Positions 17,813-30,426 of a DNA stretch of 64,000 nucleotides are shown here, piece after piece. The stretch's first letter is position 1; each line of letters opens with the position of its first letter. Source of the stretch: Microbacterium galbinum (lineage in GTDB: Bacteria > Actinomycetota > Actinomycetes > Actinomycetales > Microbacteriaceae); assembly GCF_023091225.1 (NCBI RefSeq), contig NZ_JAHWXM010000001.1, forward strand, positions 558,001-622,000. Reading direction: 5' to 3'. The position numbers were made by a program, and so were the translations under genes. The notes below the pieces were generated by a model, which worked only from the letters and a program-made list of their open reading frames with translations, was not told where the DNA came from and searched no databases.

Positions 17813-18113
17813 GGATGATGCGTGAGAGAGCTCGGCCGGCGACCCAGACGAACGGCACCGCCACGACCAGCAGCGTGACGATGTTGGGCTCGAAACGCAG
17901 CCCCTCCTCGCGACGCACGTAGACGCCGACGGGAACGGAGACTCCGCCGCCGCCACCGCCTTCCGCGCCGTCGCCGCTTCCCCCGCCGAAGCCCGAGTAG
18001 GTGAAGGCGACGGGAGTGATGCTGACGCCGTCGACGTCCTGCGGCTCTCCGTATGCGCTCTTGACCCCGATGGACGCGGCCTGCTTTCCGAGTTCCAGTG
18101 CAATGTTCGGCAT
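17796..18113 (-). CDS. GerW/YtfJ-like protein
   Basis: A 105-residue protein resembling the GerW (YtfJ) family: ITPVAFTYSGFGGGSGDG followed by a glycine run and VSVPVGVYVRREEGLRF. It ends in a single hydrophobic helix (IVTLLVVAVPFVWVAGRAL, about 78-96) with a basic tail. Bacillus GerW is linked to spore germination, but relatives are common in non-sporulating Actinobacteria, so the name does not imply sporulation. The ATG follows a TAGCGT hexamer by six bases. The kinase-like gene overlaps its end. Confidence 0.75.
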   Translation of the reverse strand: MPNIALELGKQAASIGVKSAYGEPQDVDGVSITPVAFTYSGFGGGSGDGAEGGGGGGVSVPVGVYVRREEGLRFEPNIVTLLVVAVPFVWVAGRALSRIIRALKK

Positions 18114-18119
18114 GGGACC

Positions 18120-18125
18120 ACGCTA
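18120..18125 (-). promoter_or_regulatory. -10 box (TAGCGT) of a leaderless promoter for the GerW-like gene
   Basis: TAGCGT is six bases before the ATG at 18113. Confidence 0.5.
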
Positions 18126-18150
18126 GTCGACCGCAAGGGATTGCGGAGCG

Positions 18151-19407
18151 TCAATCCACGCCGTGCGCCCGAGGATGCTGTGCAGCACCGCGCCCTTCGC
18201 CGCGTCCAATGTGTCGCGCGCGCGTGATGGTCGCAGTCCCGAAGCGAGCCACGGCATCGTCGACCGCTCCCTCGACCCGCCTCCAGTCCTCGTCGTCGTC
18301 CCACAGCCCCATCCCACCGCCGCCCGCCGGCTGCAGCTTCTCGGCACGCACTCCGACGAGCCTGATCGGGTCACGACGGTCGATCTGCTCGAACAGCGCC
18401 TGGGCGGCCTCGCCGATGCGCTGCCCGACCGCGGTGGGTTCCGACAGCGTCTGAGAGCGGTTCACGGTGCGGAAGTCGTCGAAGCGGATCTTGATCGAGA
18501 CCGTCGCCGCCTCCCACTGCGCACGACGAAGACGGGCGGCGACGCGGTCCGCGAGCCGCAACAGTTCCGCTCGCAGGAACGGACGATCGAGGATGTCGTG
18601 CTCGAACGTCTCCTCGTGTCCGATGCTCTTCTCCACACGCTCGGTGTCGACGGCTCGGGCGTCTTCTCCGCGGGCGAGCTGCGCCAGACGGGCGCTCAGC
18701 GCCGAGCCGACGGCGCGGTCGAGCATCTCCGGAGAGGACTCACGGATGTCGCCGATGGTCCGGATGCCGCGCGCCTCGAGTGCCTCCGCAGCCTTCGGGC
18801 CGACACCCCACATCGCGCGGACCGGCCGCGGCGAGAGGAACTCGAGCGTGCGTGCCGCCGGGACGACGAGCATTCCGTCGGGTTTCGCGATCGTCGATGC
18901 CATCTTCGCGACGTGCTTGGTCGCCGCGACGCCGACGCTGCACGTGATACCGACCTCGTCCGCCACGCGCTCGCGCACGAGCCGGGCGATAACCCCCGGG
19001 CTCCCCCACAACCGGCGCACGCCCTGCACATCGAGGAATGCCTCGTCGACGGACAGCGGCTCGACCAGCGGCGTGAACGACTCGAAGATCGCCATCACCT
19101 GTCGGGAGACCTCTTGATACCGGTGGAAGTGCGGCATCACGATCCGCGCCGAGGGGCAGAGCCTGATCGCCTGGGAGACCGGCATGGCCGAGCGCACCCC
19201 GTAGCGACGCGCCTCGTACGACGCGCTCGAGACGACCGACCGCCCATCGGGCGCTCCGATGATGATCGGGAGTCCACGAAGACCCGGATCGTCGAGCACC
19301 TCGACCGCCGCGTAGAAGGCATCCATGTCGACGTGCAGGATGCGCGTTCCAGCGTCGTCGGCTCCCGCCGACGACACCATGCGCCCTCTGCCGTCTCCGT
19401 GCCCCAT
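18151..19407 (-). CDS. dinB: DNA polymerase IV (Y-family)
   Basis: A 418-residue translesion polymerase. The palm domain has ILHVDMDAFYAAVEVL (first catalytic Asp pair, about residues 22-37) and the second acidic motif LSVDEAFLDV (about 120-129). ASYEARRYGVRSAMP is the finger-domain nucleotide site. CSVGVAATKHVAKMAS and the HhH segment WGVGPKAAEALEARGI follow, then the little-finger domain. There is no clear beta-clamp peptide at the C-terminus, although GLW near residue 380 could contribute. The ATG at 19407 has GAGAAT six bases upstream, a weaker leaderless candidate. Confidence 0.94.
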   Translation of the reverse strand: MGHGDGRGRMVSSAGADDAGTRILHVDMDAFYAAVEVLDDPGLRGLPIIIGAPDGRSVVSSASYEARRYGVRSAMPVSQAIRLCPSARIVMPHFHRYQEVSRQVMAIFESFTPLVEPLSVDEAFLDVQGVRRLWGSPGVIARLVRERVADEVGITCSVGVAATKHVAKMASTIAKPDGMLVVPAARTLEFLSPRPVRAMWGVGPKAAEALEARGIRTIGDIRESSPEMLDRAVGSALSARLAQLARGEDARAVDTERVEKSIGHEETFEHDILDRPFLRAELLRLADRVAARLRRAQWEAATVSIKIRFDDFRTVNRSQTLSEPTAVGQRIGEAAQALFEQIDRRDPIRLVGVRAEKLQPAGGGGMGLWDDDEDWRRVEGAVDDAVARFGTATITRARHIGRGEGRGAAQHPRAHGVD

Positions 19408-19457
19408 GAGAACATTCTCCCTCGGACCACCGACACCGGCCCGAGGGAGAACAGGAC

Positions 19458-20972
19458 CTACTGCGCGGCGCGCTCGAGGATCAGTTCGCGCACGCGCGCG
19501 GCGTCCGCCTGACCCTTCATCGCCTTCATGACCGCACCGATCACGGCACCGGCGGCCTGCACCTTGCCATCCTTGATCTTCGCCAGCACGTCCGGCTGTG
19601 CGGCGAACGCATCGTCGATCGCCGCGATCAGCGCGCCGTCGTCCGAGACGACCGCGAGTCCACGGGCGTCGACGACCTCCTGCGGCGTTCCCTCGCCGGC
19701 GATGACGCCCTCGAGCACCTGACGGGCGAGCTTGTCCGTCAGCGTTCCCGCGTCGACCAGCTTCTGCAGGGCGGCGACGTTCTGCGGGCTCACCAGGGCA
19801 GCGGCATCCTTCTCCTGGGCGTTGGCGAGACGGGCGATCTCGCCGGTCCACCACTTACGAGCGGCCGCGGGCGCGGCCCCGGCCGCGATCGTCGCCTCGA
19901 CCTCATCGAGGATGCCGCCGTTGCGCACGTCCTGGAACTCGAGATCGGTGAAGCCCCACTCGGTCATCAGACGACGACGCCGCGCGACGGGCTGCTCGGG
20001 CAGTGCCGCCCGCAGCTCCTCGATCAGTGCAGCGGCCGGCTCGACGGGGAGGAGATCCGGCTCCGGGAAGTAGCGGTAGTCATCGGCATCCGACTTCGGA
20101 CGACCCGGAGACGTGGTTCCGGTGTCCTCGTGCCAGTGGCGCGTCTCCTGCGTGATGGAGCCGCCGTCAGCGAGGATCTGCGCCTGGCGCTGGATCTCGT
20201 ACCGCACCGCACGCTCGACCGAGCGCATGGAGTTGACGTTCTTGGTCTCCGTGCGGGTGCCGAGCTTCTCCTCGCCCCGGCGTCGCAGGGAGACGTTCGC
20301 GTCGCAGCGCAGGTTGCCCCGCTCGAGACGGGCCTCGGAGATGCCGAGTCCACGCACGATGTCGCGGATCGCAGCGACGTAGGCCTTGGCGACCTCGGGA
20401 GCGCGGTGCTCCGTGCCGGTGATGACCTTCGTCACGATCTCGACCAGCGGCACGCCCGCGCGGTTGTAGTCGACCAGCGAGTACTCCGCACCCTGGATAC
20501 GACCGGTCGCGCCGCCCATGTGGGTCAGCTTGCCGGCGTCCTCCTCCATGTGCGCGCGCTCGATCGGGATCGTGATGAGCGTGCCGTCCTCGAGCTCGAC
20601 CTCGACCGACCCCTCGTACGCGATCGGCTCGTCGTACTGCGAGATCTGATAGTTCTTCCCGAGGTCGGGGTAGAAGTAGTTCTTGCGCGCGAAACGGCTC
20701 GACTCCGCGATCGAGCAGCCCAGGGCGAGCCCGAGGCTGATCGACGACCGGATCGCCGTCTCGTTCACGACGGGCAGTGAGCCGGGGAGACCGAGGTCGA
20801 CCGGCGCGATCAGCGTGTTCGGCTCCGCGGCGTGATACGCCTCGTTCGCCGGGTTCGGCGCGTCCGAGAACATCTTCGTGTTCGTGTTCAGCTCGACGTG
20901 CACCTCGAATCCGAGCACGGGCTCGAACAGTTCGAGGGCCTTGTCGAAGTCCATGAGCTTGGCGGCGGCCAT
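19458..20972 (-). CDS. gatB: Aspartyl/glutamyl-tRNA amidotransferase subunit B
   Basis: A 504-residue subunit of GatCAB, which converts Glu-tRNA(Gln) or Asp-tRNA(Asn) to the amidated form. The signature is [19 protein letters not shown] near residue 21, followed by the kinase-like catalytic domain ([34 protein letters not shown]) and a C-terminal helical/YqeY-like tail from about 400 that binds the tRNA elbow. The start ATG overlaps the gatA stop (ATGA). The order gatC-gatA-gatB with overlaps indicates one transcript. Confidence 0.97.
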   Translation of the reverse strand: MAAAKLMDFDKALELFEPVLGFEVHVELNTNTKMFSDAPNPANEAYHAAEPNTLIAPVDLGLPGSLPVVNETAIRSSISLGLALGCSIAESSRFARKNYFYPDLGKNYQISQYDEPIAYEGSVEVELEDGTLITIPIERAHMEEDAGKLTHMGGATGRIQGAEYSLVDYNRAGVPLVEIVTKVITGTEHRAPEVAKAYVAAIRDIVRGLGISEARLERGNLRCDANVSLRRRGEEKLGTRTETKNVNSMRSVERAVRYEIQRQAQILADGGSITQETRHWHEDTGTTSPGRPKSDADDYRYFPEPDLLPVEPAAALIEELRAALPEQPVARRRRLMTEWGFTDLEFQDVRNGGILDEVEATIAAGAAPAAARKWWTGEIARLANAQEKDAAALVSPQNVAALQKLVDAGTLTDKLARQVLEGVIAGEGTPQEVVDARGLAVVSDDGALIAAIDDAFAAQPDVLAKIKDGKVQAAGAVIGAVMKAMKGQADAARVRELILERAAQ

Positions 20973-22489
20973 CAGCGGTTCCCTCCTGCGAGCTGGGGTG
21001 CGCGGGTGAGCAGCGGGGCGCCCCACGAATCGACGAGGAGCGTCTCGAGTGCGGCTCCCACACGGTAGAGGCGGGCGTCCTCACGCGCCGGAGCGATGAA
21101 CTGGATGCCGACGGGGAGACCGTCGTCGTCCGCCAGGCCGCTCGGGATCGAGATCCCCGGCACACCCGCGAGGTTCACGGGAATCGTCGTGATGTCGTTG
21201 AGATACATCTGCAGCGGGTCGTCGATCTTCTCGCCGAGTTTGAACGCGGTCGTCGGCGCCGACGGCGTCACGATCACGTCGACCTCCGCGAAGGCGGCGG
21301 CGAAGTCCTGCTGGATGAGCGTACGCACCTTCTGGGCACTGCCGTAGTACGCGTCGTAGTATCCCGCCGACAGCGCGTAGGTGCCGAGGATGATGCGGCG
21401 CTTGACCTCGTCGCCGAAACCGGCGTCGCGCGTCGCGGACATGACGTCTTCGACGGTCGGGTTCCCGTCCGGAGTGACCCGCAGGCCGAAGCGCACCGAG
21501 TCGAACTTCGCGAGGTTGCTCGACGCCTCCGCGGGGAGGATCAGGTAGTACGCCGCCACACCGTATTCGAAGTGCGGTGCGCCGATCTCGACGATCTCGG
21601 CTCCCTGCGCCTCCATGAGCGCGAGCGAGGCGCGGAAGGATGCCGCGACACCCGGCTGGAAGCCGCTGTCGGGCAGTTCGCGGATGACACCGACCTTGAG
21701 GCCCTTGAGCACGTCGCCGCGCGCGCCCTCGCGGGCGGCGTCGGCGAACGACGGCCAGGCGTCCTTCAGCGACGTCGAGTCCCTCGGGTCGTGACCGGCG
21801 ATGACATCGTGCAGGAGTCCGGAGTCGAGGACGGTGCGCGAGACGGGACCGACCTGGTCGAGGCTGGACGCCAGAGCGATCGCCCCGTACCGGCTGACCC
21901 CGCCATAGGTCGGCTTCACGCCGACCGTGCCGGTCACGTGCGCGGGCTGGCGGATCGATCCGCCGGTGTCCGAGCCGAGGGCGATCGGGGCCTCGAAGGC
22001 GGCGACGGCTGCAGCCGACCCACCGCCGGAACCGCCCGGGATGCGCTCCAGGTCCCACGGGTTGTGGGTGGGTCCGTAAGCCGAGTGCTCGGTCGACGAG
22101 CCCATCGCGAACTCGTCCATGTTGGTCTTGCCGAGGGGCACGAGACCCGCGGCGCGCGAGCGCGCGACGACCGTCGCGTCGTACGGCGAGCGGTATCCCT
22201 CGAGGATGCGCGAGCCGCTGGTGGTGGGCTGATCGGTCGTGACCAGCACGTCCTTGATCGCGAGCGGTACACCGGCGAGCGGACCCAGTTCCTCCCCCGC
22301 GGCGCGGCGCGCGTCGATGGCCGCAGCGGCCTCGAGCGCCCCCGCGTTCACGTGCAGGAAGGCGTGGACGTCGCCGTCCACGGCGGCGATGCGGTCGAGG
22401 TGCGCCTGCGTCGCTTCGACGCTCGACACCTCCCCGGCGGCGAGCTTCGCCGCGAGGTCGGAGGCGTCCAGGCGGATGATGTCGCTCAC
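20972..22489 (-). CDS. gatA: Aspartyl/glutamyl-tRNA amidotransferase subunit A
   Basis: A 505-residue amidase-signature enzyme that releases ammonia from glutamine for GatB. The Ser-cisSer-Lys triad is visible: Lys in [11 protein letters not shown], cis-Ser in the [14 protein letters not shown] loop, and nucleophile Ser in [12 protein letters not shown]. The start is GTG ([12 protein letters not shown]), overlapping the gatC stop. Confidence 0.97.
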   Translation of the reverse strand: MSDIIRLDASDLAAKLAAGEVSSVEATQAHLDRIAAVDGDVHAFLHVNAGALEAAAAIDARRAAGEELGPLAGVPLAIKDVLVTTDQPTTSGSRILEGYRSPYDATVVARSRAAGLVPLGKTNMDEFAMGSSTEHSAYGPTHNPWDLERIPGGSGGGSAAAVAAFEAPIALGSDTGGSIRQPAHVTGTVGVKPTYGGVSRYGAIALASSLDQVGPVSRTVLDSGLLHDVIAGHDPRDSTSLKDAWPSFADAAREGARGDVLKGLKVGVIRELPDSGFQPGVAASFRASLALMEAQGAEIVEIGAPHFEYGVAAYYLILPAEASSNLAKFDSVRFGLRVTPDGNPTVEDVMSATRDAGFGDEVKRRIILGTYALSAGYYDAYYGSAQKVRTLIQQDFAAAFAEVDVIVTPSAPTTAFKLGEKIDDPLQMYLNDITTIPVNLAGVPGISIPSGLADDDGLPVGIQFIAPAREDARLYRVGAALETLLVDSWGAPLLTRAPQLAGGNR

Positions 22490-22785
22490 TGCTCTTCTCC
22501 CAGGATCGCGGTGACGCGGAAGCGGCCGTCGGCGGCATCCGGAGCGTTCTGCAGCACCTGCTCGTGCGTCAGCGTCTGCCCGACGACGTCGGGACGGAAG
22601 ACGTTGCTCAGCGGGATCGGGTGGCTCGTCGCGACGACGTCGGCGGTCGCGACCTCCGACACCTTCGCGATGTTGTCGACGATCGCGTCGAGCTGGCCCG
22701 TGAGCCGCGACACCTCGTCGTCGTTCAGCTGGATGCGTGCGAGCACACCGAGATGGCGCACGAGTTCGGGGGTGATTTCAGACAC
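22486..22785 (-). CDS. gatC: Aspartyl/glutamyl-tRNA amidotransferase subunit C
   Basis: A 99-residue belt subunit that wraps around GatA and stabilises the GatAB contact. Typical sequence: [20 protein letters not shown] at residues 3-22, [18 protein letters not shown], then the SNVFRPDV region. First gene of the gatCAB operon. The GTG start has TAGACT seven bases upstream and no ribosome binding site. Confidence 0.96.
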   Translation of the reverse strand: MSEITPELVRHLGVLARIQLNDDEVSRLTGQLDAIVDNIAKVSEVATADVVATSHPIPLSNVFRPDVVGQTLTHEQVLQNAPDAADGRFRVTAILGEEQ

Positions 22786-22792
22786 GCCTGCA

Positions 22793-22798
22793 AGTCTA
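22793..22798 (-). promoter_or_regulatory. -10 box (TAGACT) of a leaderless promoter for gatCAB
   Basis: TAGACT lies seven bases before the GTG at 22785. Confidence 0.65.
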
Positions 22799-22846
22799 GT
22801 CAGCGGCTTCCTCCACAGCCGCCTCCGCGCGTTCGATCCCTCCCCC

Positions 22847-22852
22847 TATGCT
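22847..22852 (+). promoter_or_regulatory. -10 box (TATGCT) of a leaderless promoter for the acyl-CoA ligase
   Basis: TATGCT is seven bases before GTG 22860. The hexamer supports this GTG rather than an upstream in-frame start at 22848. Confidence 0.6.
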
Positions 22853-22859
22853 GGGGCGC

Positions 22860-24560
22860 GTGAGTACGTTCCAGCCTCCTCGCCCGTGGGTCGCCAGCTA
22901 CGCAGACGGCGTCCCGGAAGACCTCGCTCCCGTCTCGGGATCCCTGATCGACATCGTCGCCGAGTCGGTGCGGGACTATCCCGATGCACCGGCTCTGCAG
23001 TTCTTCGGCCGCGAGACCTCGTACGCCGAGTTGCAGGACGCGATCGACCGTGTCGCCGGCGGACTCCGCGATCTCGGCGTGCGCGCGGGCGACCCCGTCG
23101 CGATCGTGCTGCCGAACTGCCCTCAGCACATCGTCGCGTTCTATGCCGTCCTGCGGCTCGGAGCGGTCGTCGTCGAGCACAATCCGCTGTACACGCCCCG
23201 CGAGCTGCGGAAGCAGTTCGAGGACCACGGCGCGAAGCATGCGATCGTCTGGAACAAGGTCGTCTCGACCGTGCAGGAGTTCCCGTCCGATCTCGCGGTG
23301 TCGACCCTCGTCTCGGTCGACGTGACCACGGCGATGCCGTTCCTCACCCGAGTCGCGCTTCGCCTTCCCGTGGCGAAGGCTCGGGAATCCCGCGCGGCGC
23401 TCACCACTCGCGTCCGTGGAACGGTGACCTGGGAGTCGCTCGTCTCCCACGACCCGATCCCCGAGTCGCATCCGCGCCCCTCGACGGACGACCTCGCCAT
23501 CATCCAGTACACGTCGGGCACGACCGGCACCCCCAAGGGCGCCTCGCTGACCCATCGCAACCTCCTGGCCAATGCCGCGCAGGCCAAGGCGTGGGTCCCG
23601 TCGATCCAGCGCGGCAAGGGATGCGTCGTCTACGCCGTCCTCCCGATGTTCCACGCCTACGGCCTCACGCTGTGCCTCACGTTCGCGATGTCGATGGGTG
23701 CGCGCCTCGTGCTCTTCCCCAAGTTCGATCCCGATCTTGTGCTCGACGCGATGAAGAAACACCCCGCCACGTTCCTGCCCCTCGTGCCGCCGATCGCCGA
23801 TCGCCTGCTCGCGGCGGCGAACCAGAAGGGCGTCTCGCTCGACGGCATCGAGGTCGCGATCTCCGGCGCCATGGCGCTGCCCCACGAACTCGTCGTACCC
23901 TTCGAGGCGGCGACGCACGGTTTCCTCGTCGAGGGATACGGACTCAGCGAGTGCTCCCCCGTGCTCATGGCCAACCCCGTCGCCGACAACCGCGTGCCCG
24001 GCACCGTCGGTCTCCCGCTGCCCGGTACCGAGTGCCGCGTGGTCGATCCCGAGAATCCGACGGTCGATGTCCCGGCCGGATCGGCGGGCGAGCTCGTCGT
24101 GCGCGGTCCGCAGGTCTTCTCGGGCTATTACGGCAAGCCGGAGGAGACGGATGCCGTCTTCGCCGACGGCTGGTATCGCACGGGTGACATCGTCACGATC
24201 GATGAGGCGGGCTTCGTGCGGATCGTCGACCGGATCAAGGAACTCATCATCACCGGCGGGTTCAACGTCGCCCCCACCGAGGTCGAGAACGCGCTGCGCC
24301 AGCATCCGCAGATCGTCGATGCCGCGGTCGTCGGCCTTCCGAGCGCGCACTCCGGCGAAGAGGTCGCCGCAGCGATCGTCGTCGACGGCGGTGTCGATGT
24401 CGACGTCGAAGCGATCCGCGAGTTCGTGCGGGGGATCCTCACCCCTTATAAGGTTCCGCGCCGGCTGTTCGTGGTCGACGAACTGCCGAAATCCCTCATC
24501 GGAAAGGTGCTCCGGCGGCAGGTCAAGGAGCGTCTTCTCGCACTCACCAGCGGTTCCTGA
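22860..24560 (+). CDS. Long-chain fatty-acid--CoA ligase
   Basis: A 566-residue adenylate-forming enzyme that activates fatty acids to acyl-CoA through an acyl-AMP. The P-loop-like motif IIQYTSGTTGTPKGASLTHR lies near residue 215. VEGYGLSECSPV (about 358) carries the Tyr-Gly-x-x-E motif. GWYRTGDIV and DRIKELIITGGFNVAPTEVE form the hinge, and the C-terminal Lys in KSLIGKVLRR closes adenylation. Chain-length preference is not predictable. The gene is divergent from gatC and 48 bases upstream of the helicase gene. Confidence 0.94.
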   Translation: MSTFQPPRPWVASYADGVPEDLAPVSGSLIDIVAESVRDYPDAPALQFFGRETSYAELQDAIDRVAGGLRDLGVRAGDPVAIVLPNCPQHIVAFYAVLRLGAVVVEHNPLYTPRELRKQFEDHGAKHAIVWNKVVSTVQEFPSDLAVSTLVSVDVTTAMPFLTRVALRLPVAKARESRAALTTRVRGTVTWESLVSHDPIPESHPRPSTDDLAIIQYTSGTTGTPKGASLTHRNLLANAAQAKAWVPSIQRGKGCVVYAVLPMFHAYGLTLCLTFAMSMGARLVLFPKFDPDLVLDAMKKHPATFLPLVPPIADRLLAAANQKGVSLDGIEVAISGAMALPHELVVPFEAATHGFLVEGYGLSECSPVLMANPVADNRVPGTVGLPLPGTECRVVDPENPTVDVPAGSAGELVVRGPQVFSGYYGKPEETDAVFADGWYRTGDIVTIDEAGFVRIVDRIKELIITGGFNVAPTEVENALRQHPQIVDAAVVGLPSAHSGEEVAAAIVVDGGVDVDVEAIREFVRGILTPYKVPRRLFVVDELPKSLIGKVLRRQVKERLLALTSGS

Positions 24561-24596
24561 GGACGCCCTCACAGGCGCGCAGCACCCTCGGGGCGC

Positions 24597-24602
24597 TACC
24601 CT
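24597..24602 (+). promoter_or_regulatory. -10 box (TACCCT) of a leaderless promoter for the DEAD-box helicase
   Basis: TACCCT is six bases before the GTG at 24609. The hexamer is G+C-rich but keeps the TANNNT frame. Confidence 0.45.
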
Positions 24603-24608
24603 TGGGAA

Positions 24609-26456
24609 GTGACCCCTGAAGATGCAGTGCTGACCGACGCCCCCGAGGACTCCCCCGCGACCCCCGGATTCGAGGATCTCGGCATCACCGGGCCCGTCCT
24701 CAAAGCCATCCGTGACCTCGGCTACGAGACCCCGTCGCCCATCCAGGCGGCCACCATCCCGACGCTCCTCGCGGGTCGCGACGTCGTCGGCATGGCGCAG
24801 ACCGGCACGGGAAAGACCGCGGCCTTCGCGCTGCCCGTCCTCGAGCGTCTCGACGTTTCGCAGAAGACGCCGCAGGCCCTCGTGCTCGCCCCGACCCGCG
24901 AACTCGCGCTCCAGGTGTGCGAGGCGTTCGAGTCGTACGCCTCGAAGATGAAGGGCGTCCACGTGCTGCCCGTCTACGGCGGCCAGGGCTACGGCGTCCA
25001 GTTGTCGGCTCTCCGCCGCGGCGTGCACGTGGTGGTCGGCACCCCCGGCCGCATCATGGACCACCTCGCCAAGGGCACGCTCGACCTCTCCGAGCTGCAG
25101 TACCTCGTGCTCGACGAGGCCGATGAGATGCTCAAGATGGGCTTCGCGGAAGACGTCGAGCAGATCCTCGCGCAGACGCCCGAGGAGAAGCAGGTCGCCC
25201 TCTTCTCCGCCACGATGCCGCCGCAGATCCGCCGTCTGGCGCAGAAGTACCTGCGCGATCCCGAAGAGATCAGCATCAAGTCGAAGACCGCGACCGGCAC
25301 GAACATCACCCAGCGATACCTGGTGGTGTCCTATGCGCAGAAGGTCGATGCTTTGACCCGCATCCTCGAGGTCGAGAACTTCGACGGCATGATCGTCTTC
25401 GTCCGCACCAAGAACGAGACCGAGACGCTCGCCGAGAAGCTGCGTGCGCGCGGGTACTCGGCCGCGGCGATCAACGGCGACGTGCCGCAGGTGCAGCGCG
25501 AGCGCAGCGTCAACCAGCTCAAGGACGGCAAGCTCGACATCCTCGTCGCCACCGATGTCGCCGCCCGCGGCCTCGACGTCGAGCGCATCAGCCACGTCAT
25601 CAACTTCGACATCCCGACCGACACGGAATCGTACGTGCACCGCATCGGTCGCACCGGCCGTGCCGGTCGCACCGGTGACGCGATCAGCTTCATCACTCCG
25701 CGTGAGCGCTACCTCCTCAAGCACATCGAGAAGGCGACGCGTCAGGAACCGACGCAGATGCAGCTCCCGACCACGGAAGACGTCAACACCACGCGCCTCA
25801 CCCGGTTCGACGACGCGATCACCGCCGCTCTCGGAGACGCCGCCCGGATCGAGTCGTTCCGCGATGTGGTCGCCCACTACGTCCGCAACCACGACGTCCC
25901 CGAGGGCGATGTCGCCGCGGCCCTCGCGATCGTCGCCCAGGGGGACACTCCCCTGCTGCTCGACCCGGCGGACGACCCTCTCGCGAAGGCCGTCGCCGCC
26001 GACAACCGCCCGCCCCGCGAACGCAACGCGCGCGACACCCGCGAGCCCCGCACCGAGCGCCGCGGGCGTGGTGACTACGCCGCCTACCGCATCGAGGTCG
26101 GCCGGCGCCACCGTGTCGAGCCGCGACAGATCGTCGGCGCGCTGGCGAACGAGGGCGGCCTCGGACGCGACGACTTCGGGGCGATCAACATCCGCCCCGA
26201 CTTCTCGATCGTCGAGCTTCCCGCGAACCTCGACCCGGCCGTTCTCGAGAAGCTGAGCAGCACACGCATCTCGGGCCAGCTCATCGAGATCAAGCCGGAT
26301 CGTGGACCGGGTGCGCGACGCGGCGGGCCGCGTGAGGGCGGCGCTCGCTTCGACCGGCGCGACCGTGACGATCGTCCGCGCCGCAACGACGACAGCCGTC
26401 CGCCGCGTGGCGACCGCGAGGAGAAGCCGTTCCGCAAGCCGCGGCACAAGAACTGA
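24609..26456 (+). CDS. deaD: DEAD-box ATP-dependent RNA helicase (DeaD/CsdA type)
   Basis: A 615-residue RNA helicase. The Q motif FEDLGITGPVLKAIRDLGYE precedes motif I AQTGTGKT, PTRELALQV, motif II VLDEADEM, motif III FSATMP and motif VI HRIGRTGRAGR. A C-terminal DbpA-like RNA-binding domain (AAYRIEVGRRHRVEPRQIVG to IEIKPD, about 485-570) is followed by an Arg/Gly/Asp-rich disordered tail. This layout matches CsdA proteins that act in ribosome assembly, cold adaptation and RNA decay. It begins with GTG 48 bases after the ligase gene. Confidence 0.94.
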   Translation: MTPEDAVLTDAPEDSPATPGFEDLGITGPVLKAIRDLGYETPSPIQAATIPTLLAGRDVVGMAQTGTGKTAAFALPVLERLDVSQKTPQALVLAPTRELALQVCEAFESYASKMKGVHVLPVYGGQGYGVQLSALRRGVHVVVGTPGRIMDHLAKGTLDLSELQYLVLDEADEMLKMGFAEDVEQILAQTPEEKQVALFSATMPPQIRRLAQKYLRDPEEISIKSKTATGTNITQRYLVVSYAQKVDALTRILEVENFDGMIVFVRTKNETETLAEKLRARGYSAAAINGDVPQVQRERSVNQLKDGKLDILVATDVAARGLDVERISHVINFDIPTDTESYVHRIGRTGRAGRTGDAISFITPRERYLLKHIEKATRQEPTQMQLPTTEDVNTTRLTRFDDAITAALGDAARIESFRDVVAHYVRNHDVPEGDVAAALAIVAQGDTPLLLDPADDPLAKAVAADNRPPRERNARDTREPRTERRGRGDYAAYRIEVGRRHRVEPRQIVGALANEGGLGRDDFGAINIRPDFSIVELPANLDPAVLEKLSSTRISGQLIEIKPDRGPGARRGGPREGGARFDRRDRDDRPRRNDDSRPPRGDREEKPFRKPRHKN

Positions 26457-26471
26457 GCGCTCGCGGCGGAG

Positions 26472-29284
<2,813 letters not shown>

Positions 29285-29316
29285 CGAGCGGGCACCGACA
29301 TTCGGAGGGGCGCCGC

Positions 29317-30414
29317 TCAGGCGTCGACCGGAACCGCCGAGACCGTCCGGTCGATGGTGAACTGGCCGAGCACGCGCGTACCGACGTAGAGCACCGCGGT
29401 CTGTCCGGGGGCGACGCCGTCGAGCGGCACGACCGGCACCACCCGCACGCCGTCTGCATCGACGGAAGCGGTCGCCTCGACCGGCTCGGCATGGGCGCGG
29501 ATCTGCACGTGGCAGTCGAAGTCGGATGCCGTCGGCGCTGCCCCCGCCCAGCTGAATCTCGCGCCCGAGATCTCGCGGATCGCGAGCGCCTCCTTGGGGC
29601 CGACGACGACCGTGTTCGACACGGGACGGACCTCGAGCACGAAGCGCGGCTTGCCGTCGGCGGCCGGGATGCCGAGCTTCAGGCCTCTGCGCTGTCCGAC
29701 CGTGTAGCCGTGCGCCCCCTCGTGCGACCCGACGACGGCGCCGCTGCGGTCGACGATCTCGCCGGTCGCGGTGCCGACCTTCTCGGCCAGCCAGCCGCGC
29801 GTGTCGCCGTCGGGGATGAAGCAGATGTCATGGCTATCGGGCTTCTGCGCGACGCTCAGGCCGCGCTCCGCGGCCTCCGCGCGCACCAGAGCCTTGGACG
29901 GCGTCGTCCCCAGCGGGAAGTACGTGTGCGCGAGCTGCTCGGCCGTGAGCACTCCCAGCACATAGGACTGATCCTTCGCGTTGTCGGATGCGCGATGCAG
30001 CTCGAGCCCGCCCTCGCCGTCCACGAGTGTGGCGTAGTGCCCCGTGCAGACCGCATCGAAGCCCAGTTCGATCGCCCGCTCCAACAGTGCCGCGAACTTG
30101 ATCTTCTCGTTGCAGCGCATGCACGGGTTGGGGGTGCGACCCGCCTGGTACTCCGAGATGAAGTCATCGATCACGTCGTCGCGGAACCGCTCCGAGAAGT
30201 CCCACACGTAGAAGGGGATGCCGAGCCGGTCCGCCGCGCGGCGCGCATCCATGGCGTCCTCGATCGTGCAACATCCGCGGCTGCCGGTGCGGAGAGTGCC
30301 ACCGGCACGCGAGAGCGCGAGATGCACCCCCACGACCTCGTGGCCGGCCTCGACCGCGCGCGCCGCGGCAACGGCGGAGTCCACTCCGCCACTCATCGCC
30401 GCCAGGATTCGCAT
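29317..30414 (-). CDS. mnmA: tRNA-specific 2-thiouridylase MnmA
   Basis: A 365-residue ATP-dependent enzyme that places sulfur on C2 of the wobble uridine in tRNA Lys, Glu and Gln. The PP-loop is [17 protein letters not shown] at residues 5-21. The two catalytic cysteines are in [15 protein letters not shown] (about 100) and [10 protein letters not shown] (about 197). [10 protein letters not shown] and the C-terminal beta barrel follow. The cysteine desulfurase encoded just upstream on the same strand is the likely sulfur source. The ATG follows a TAGACT whose TAG is also the desulfurase stop codon. Confidence 0.97.
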   Translation of the reverse strand: MRILAAMSGGVDSAVAAARAVEAGHEVVGVHLALSRAGGTLRTGSRGCCTIEDAMDARRAADRLGIPFYVWDFSERFRDDVIDDFISEYQAGRTPNPCMRCNEKIKFAALLERAIELGFDAVCTGHYATLVDGEGGLELHRASDNAKDQSYVLGVLTAEQLAHTYFPLGTTPSKALVRAEAAERGLSVAQKPDSHDICFIPDGDTRGWLAEKVGTATGEIVDRSGAVVGSHEGAHGYTVGQRRGLKLGIPAADGKPRFVLEVRPVSNTVVVGPKEALAIREISGARFSWAGAAPTASDFDCHVQIRAHAEPVEATASVDADGVRVVPVVPLDGVAPGQTAVLYVGTRVLGQFTIDRTVSAVPVDA

Positions 30415-30420
30415 GGATCC

Positions 30421-30426
30421 AGTCTA
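30421..30426 (-). promoter_or_regulatory. -10 box (TAGACT) for mnmA overlapping the upstream stop codon
   Basis: TAGACT is six bases before the mnmA ATG at 30414. Its first three bases (30426 to 30424) are the TAG stop of the desulfurase gene. mnmA may therefore have a leaderless transcript of its own in addition to readthrough from upstream. Confidence 0.55.

Noticed and set aside
18151..19854. A longer DNA polymerase IV frame extending upstream to 19854
   Set aside because: The extension overlaps gatB in another frame and is unlike Y-family polymerases; the conserved protein starts at 19407.
22800..26447. A minus-strand open frame of about 1,215 codons opposite the acyl-CoA ligase and DEAD-box helicase genes
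   Set aside because: It is a frame shadow of two clear plus-strand genes in GC-rich DNA. The translation is Arg/Asp/Val/Leu-rich with no family motif and it lacks its own start signals.
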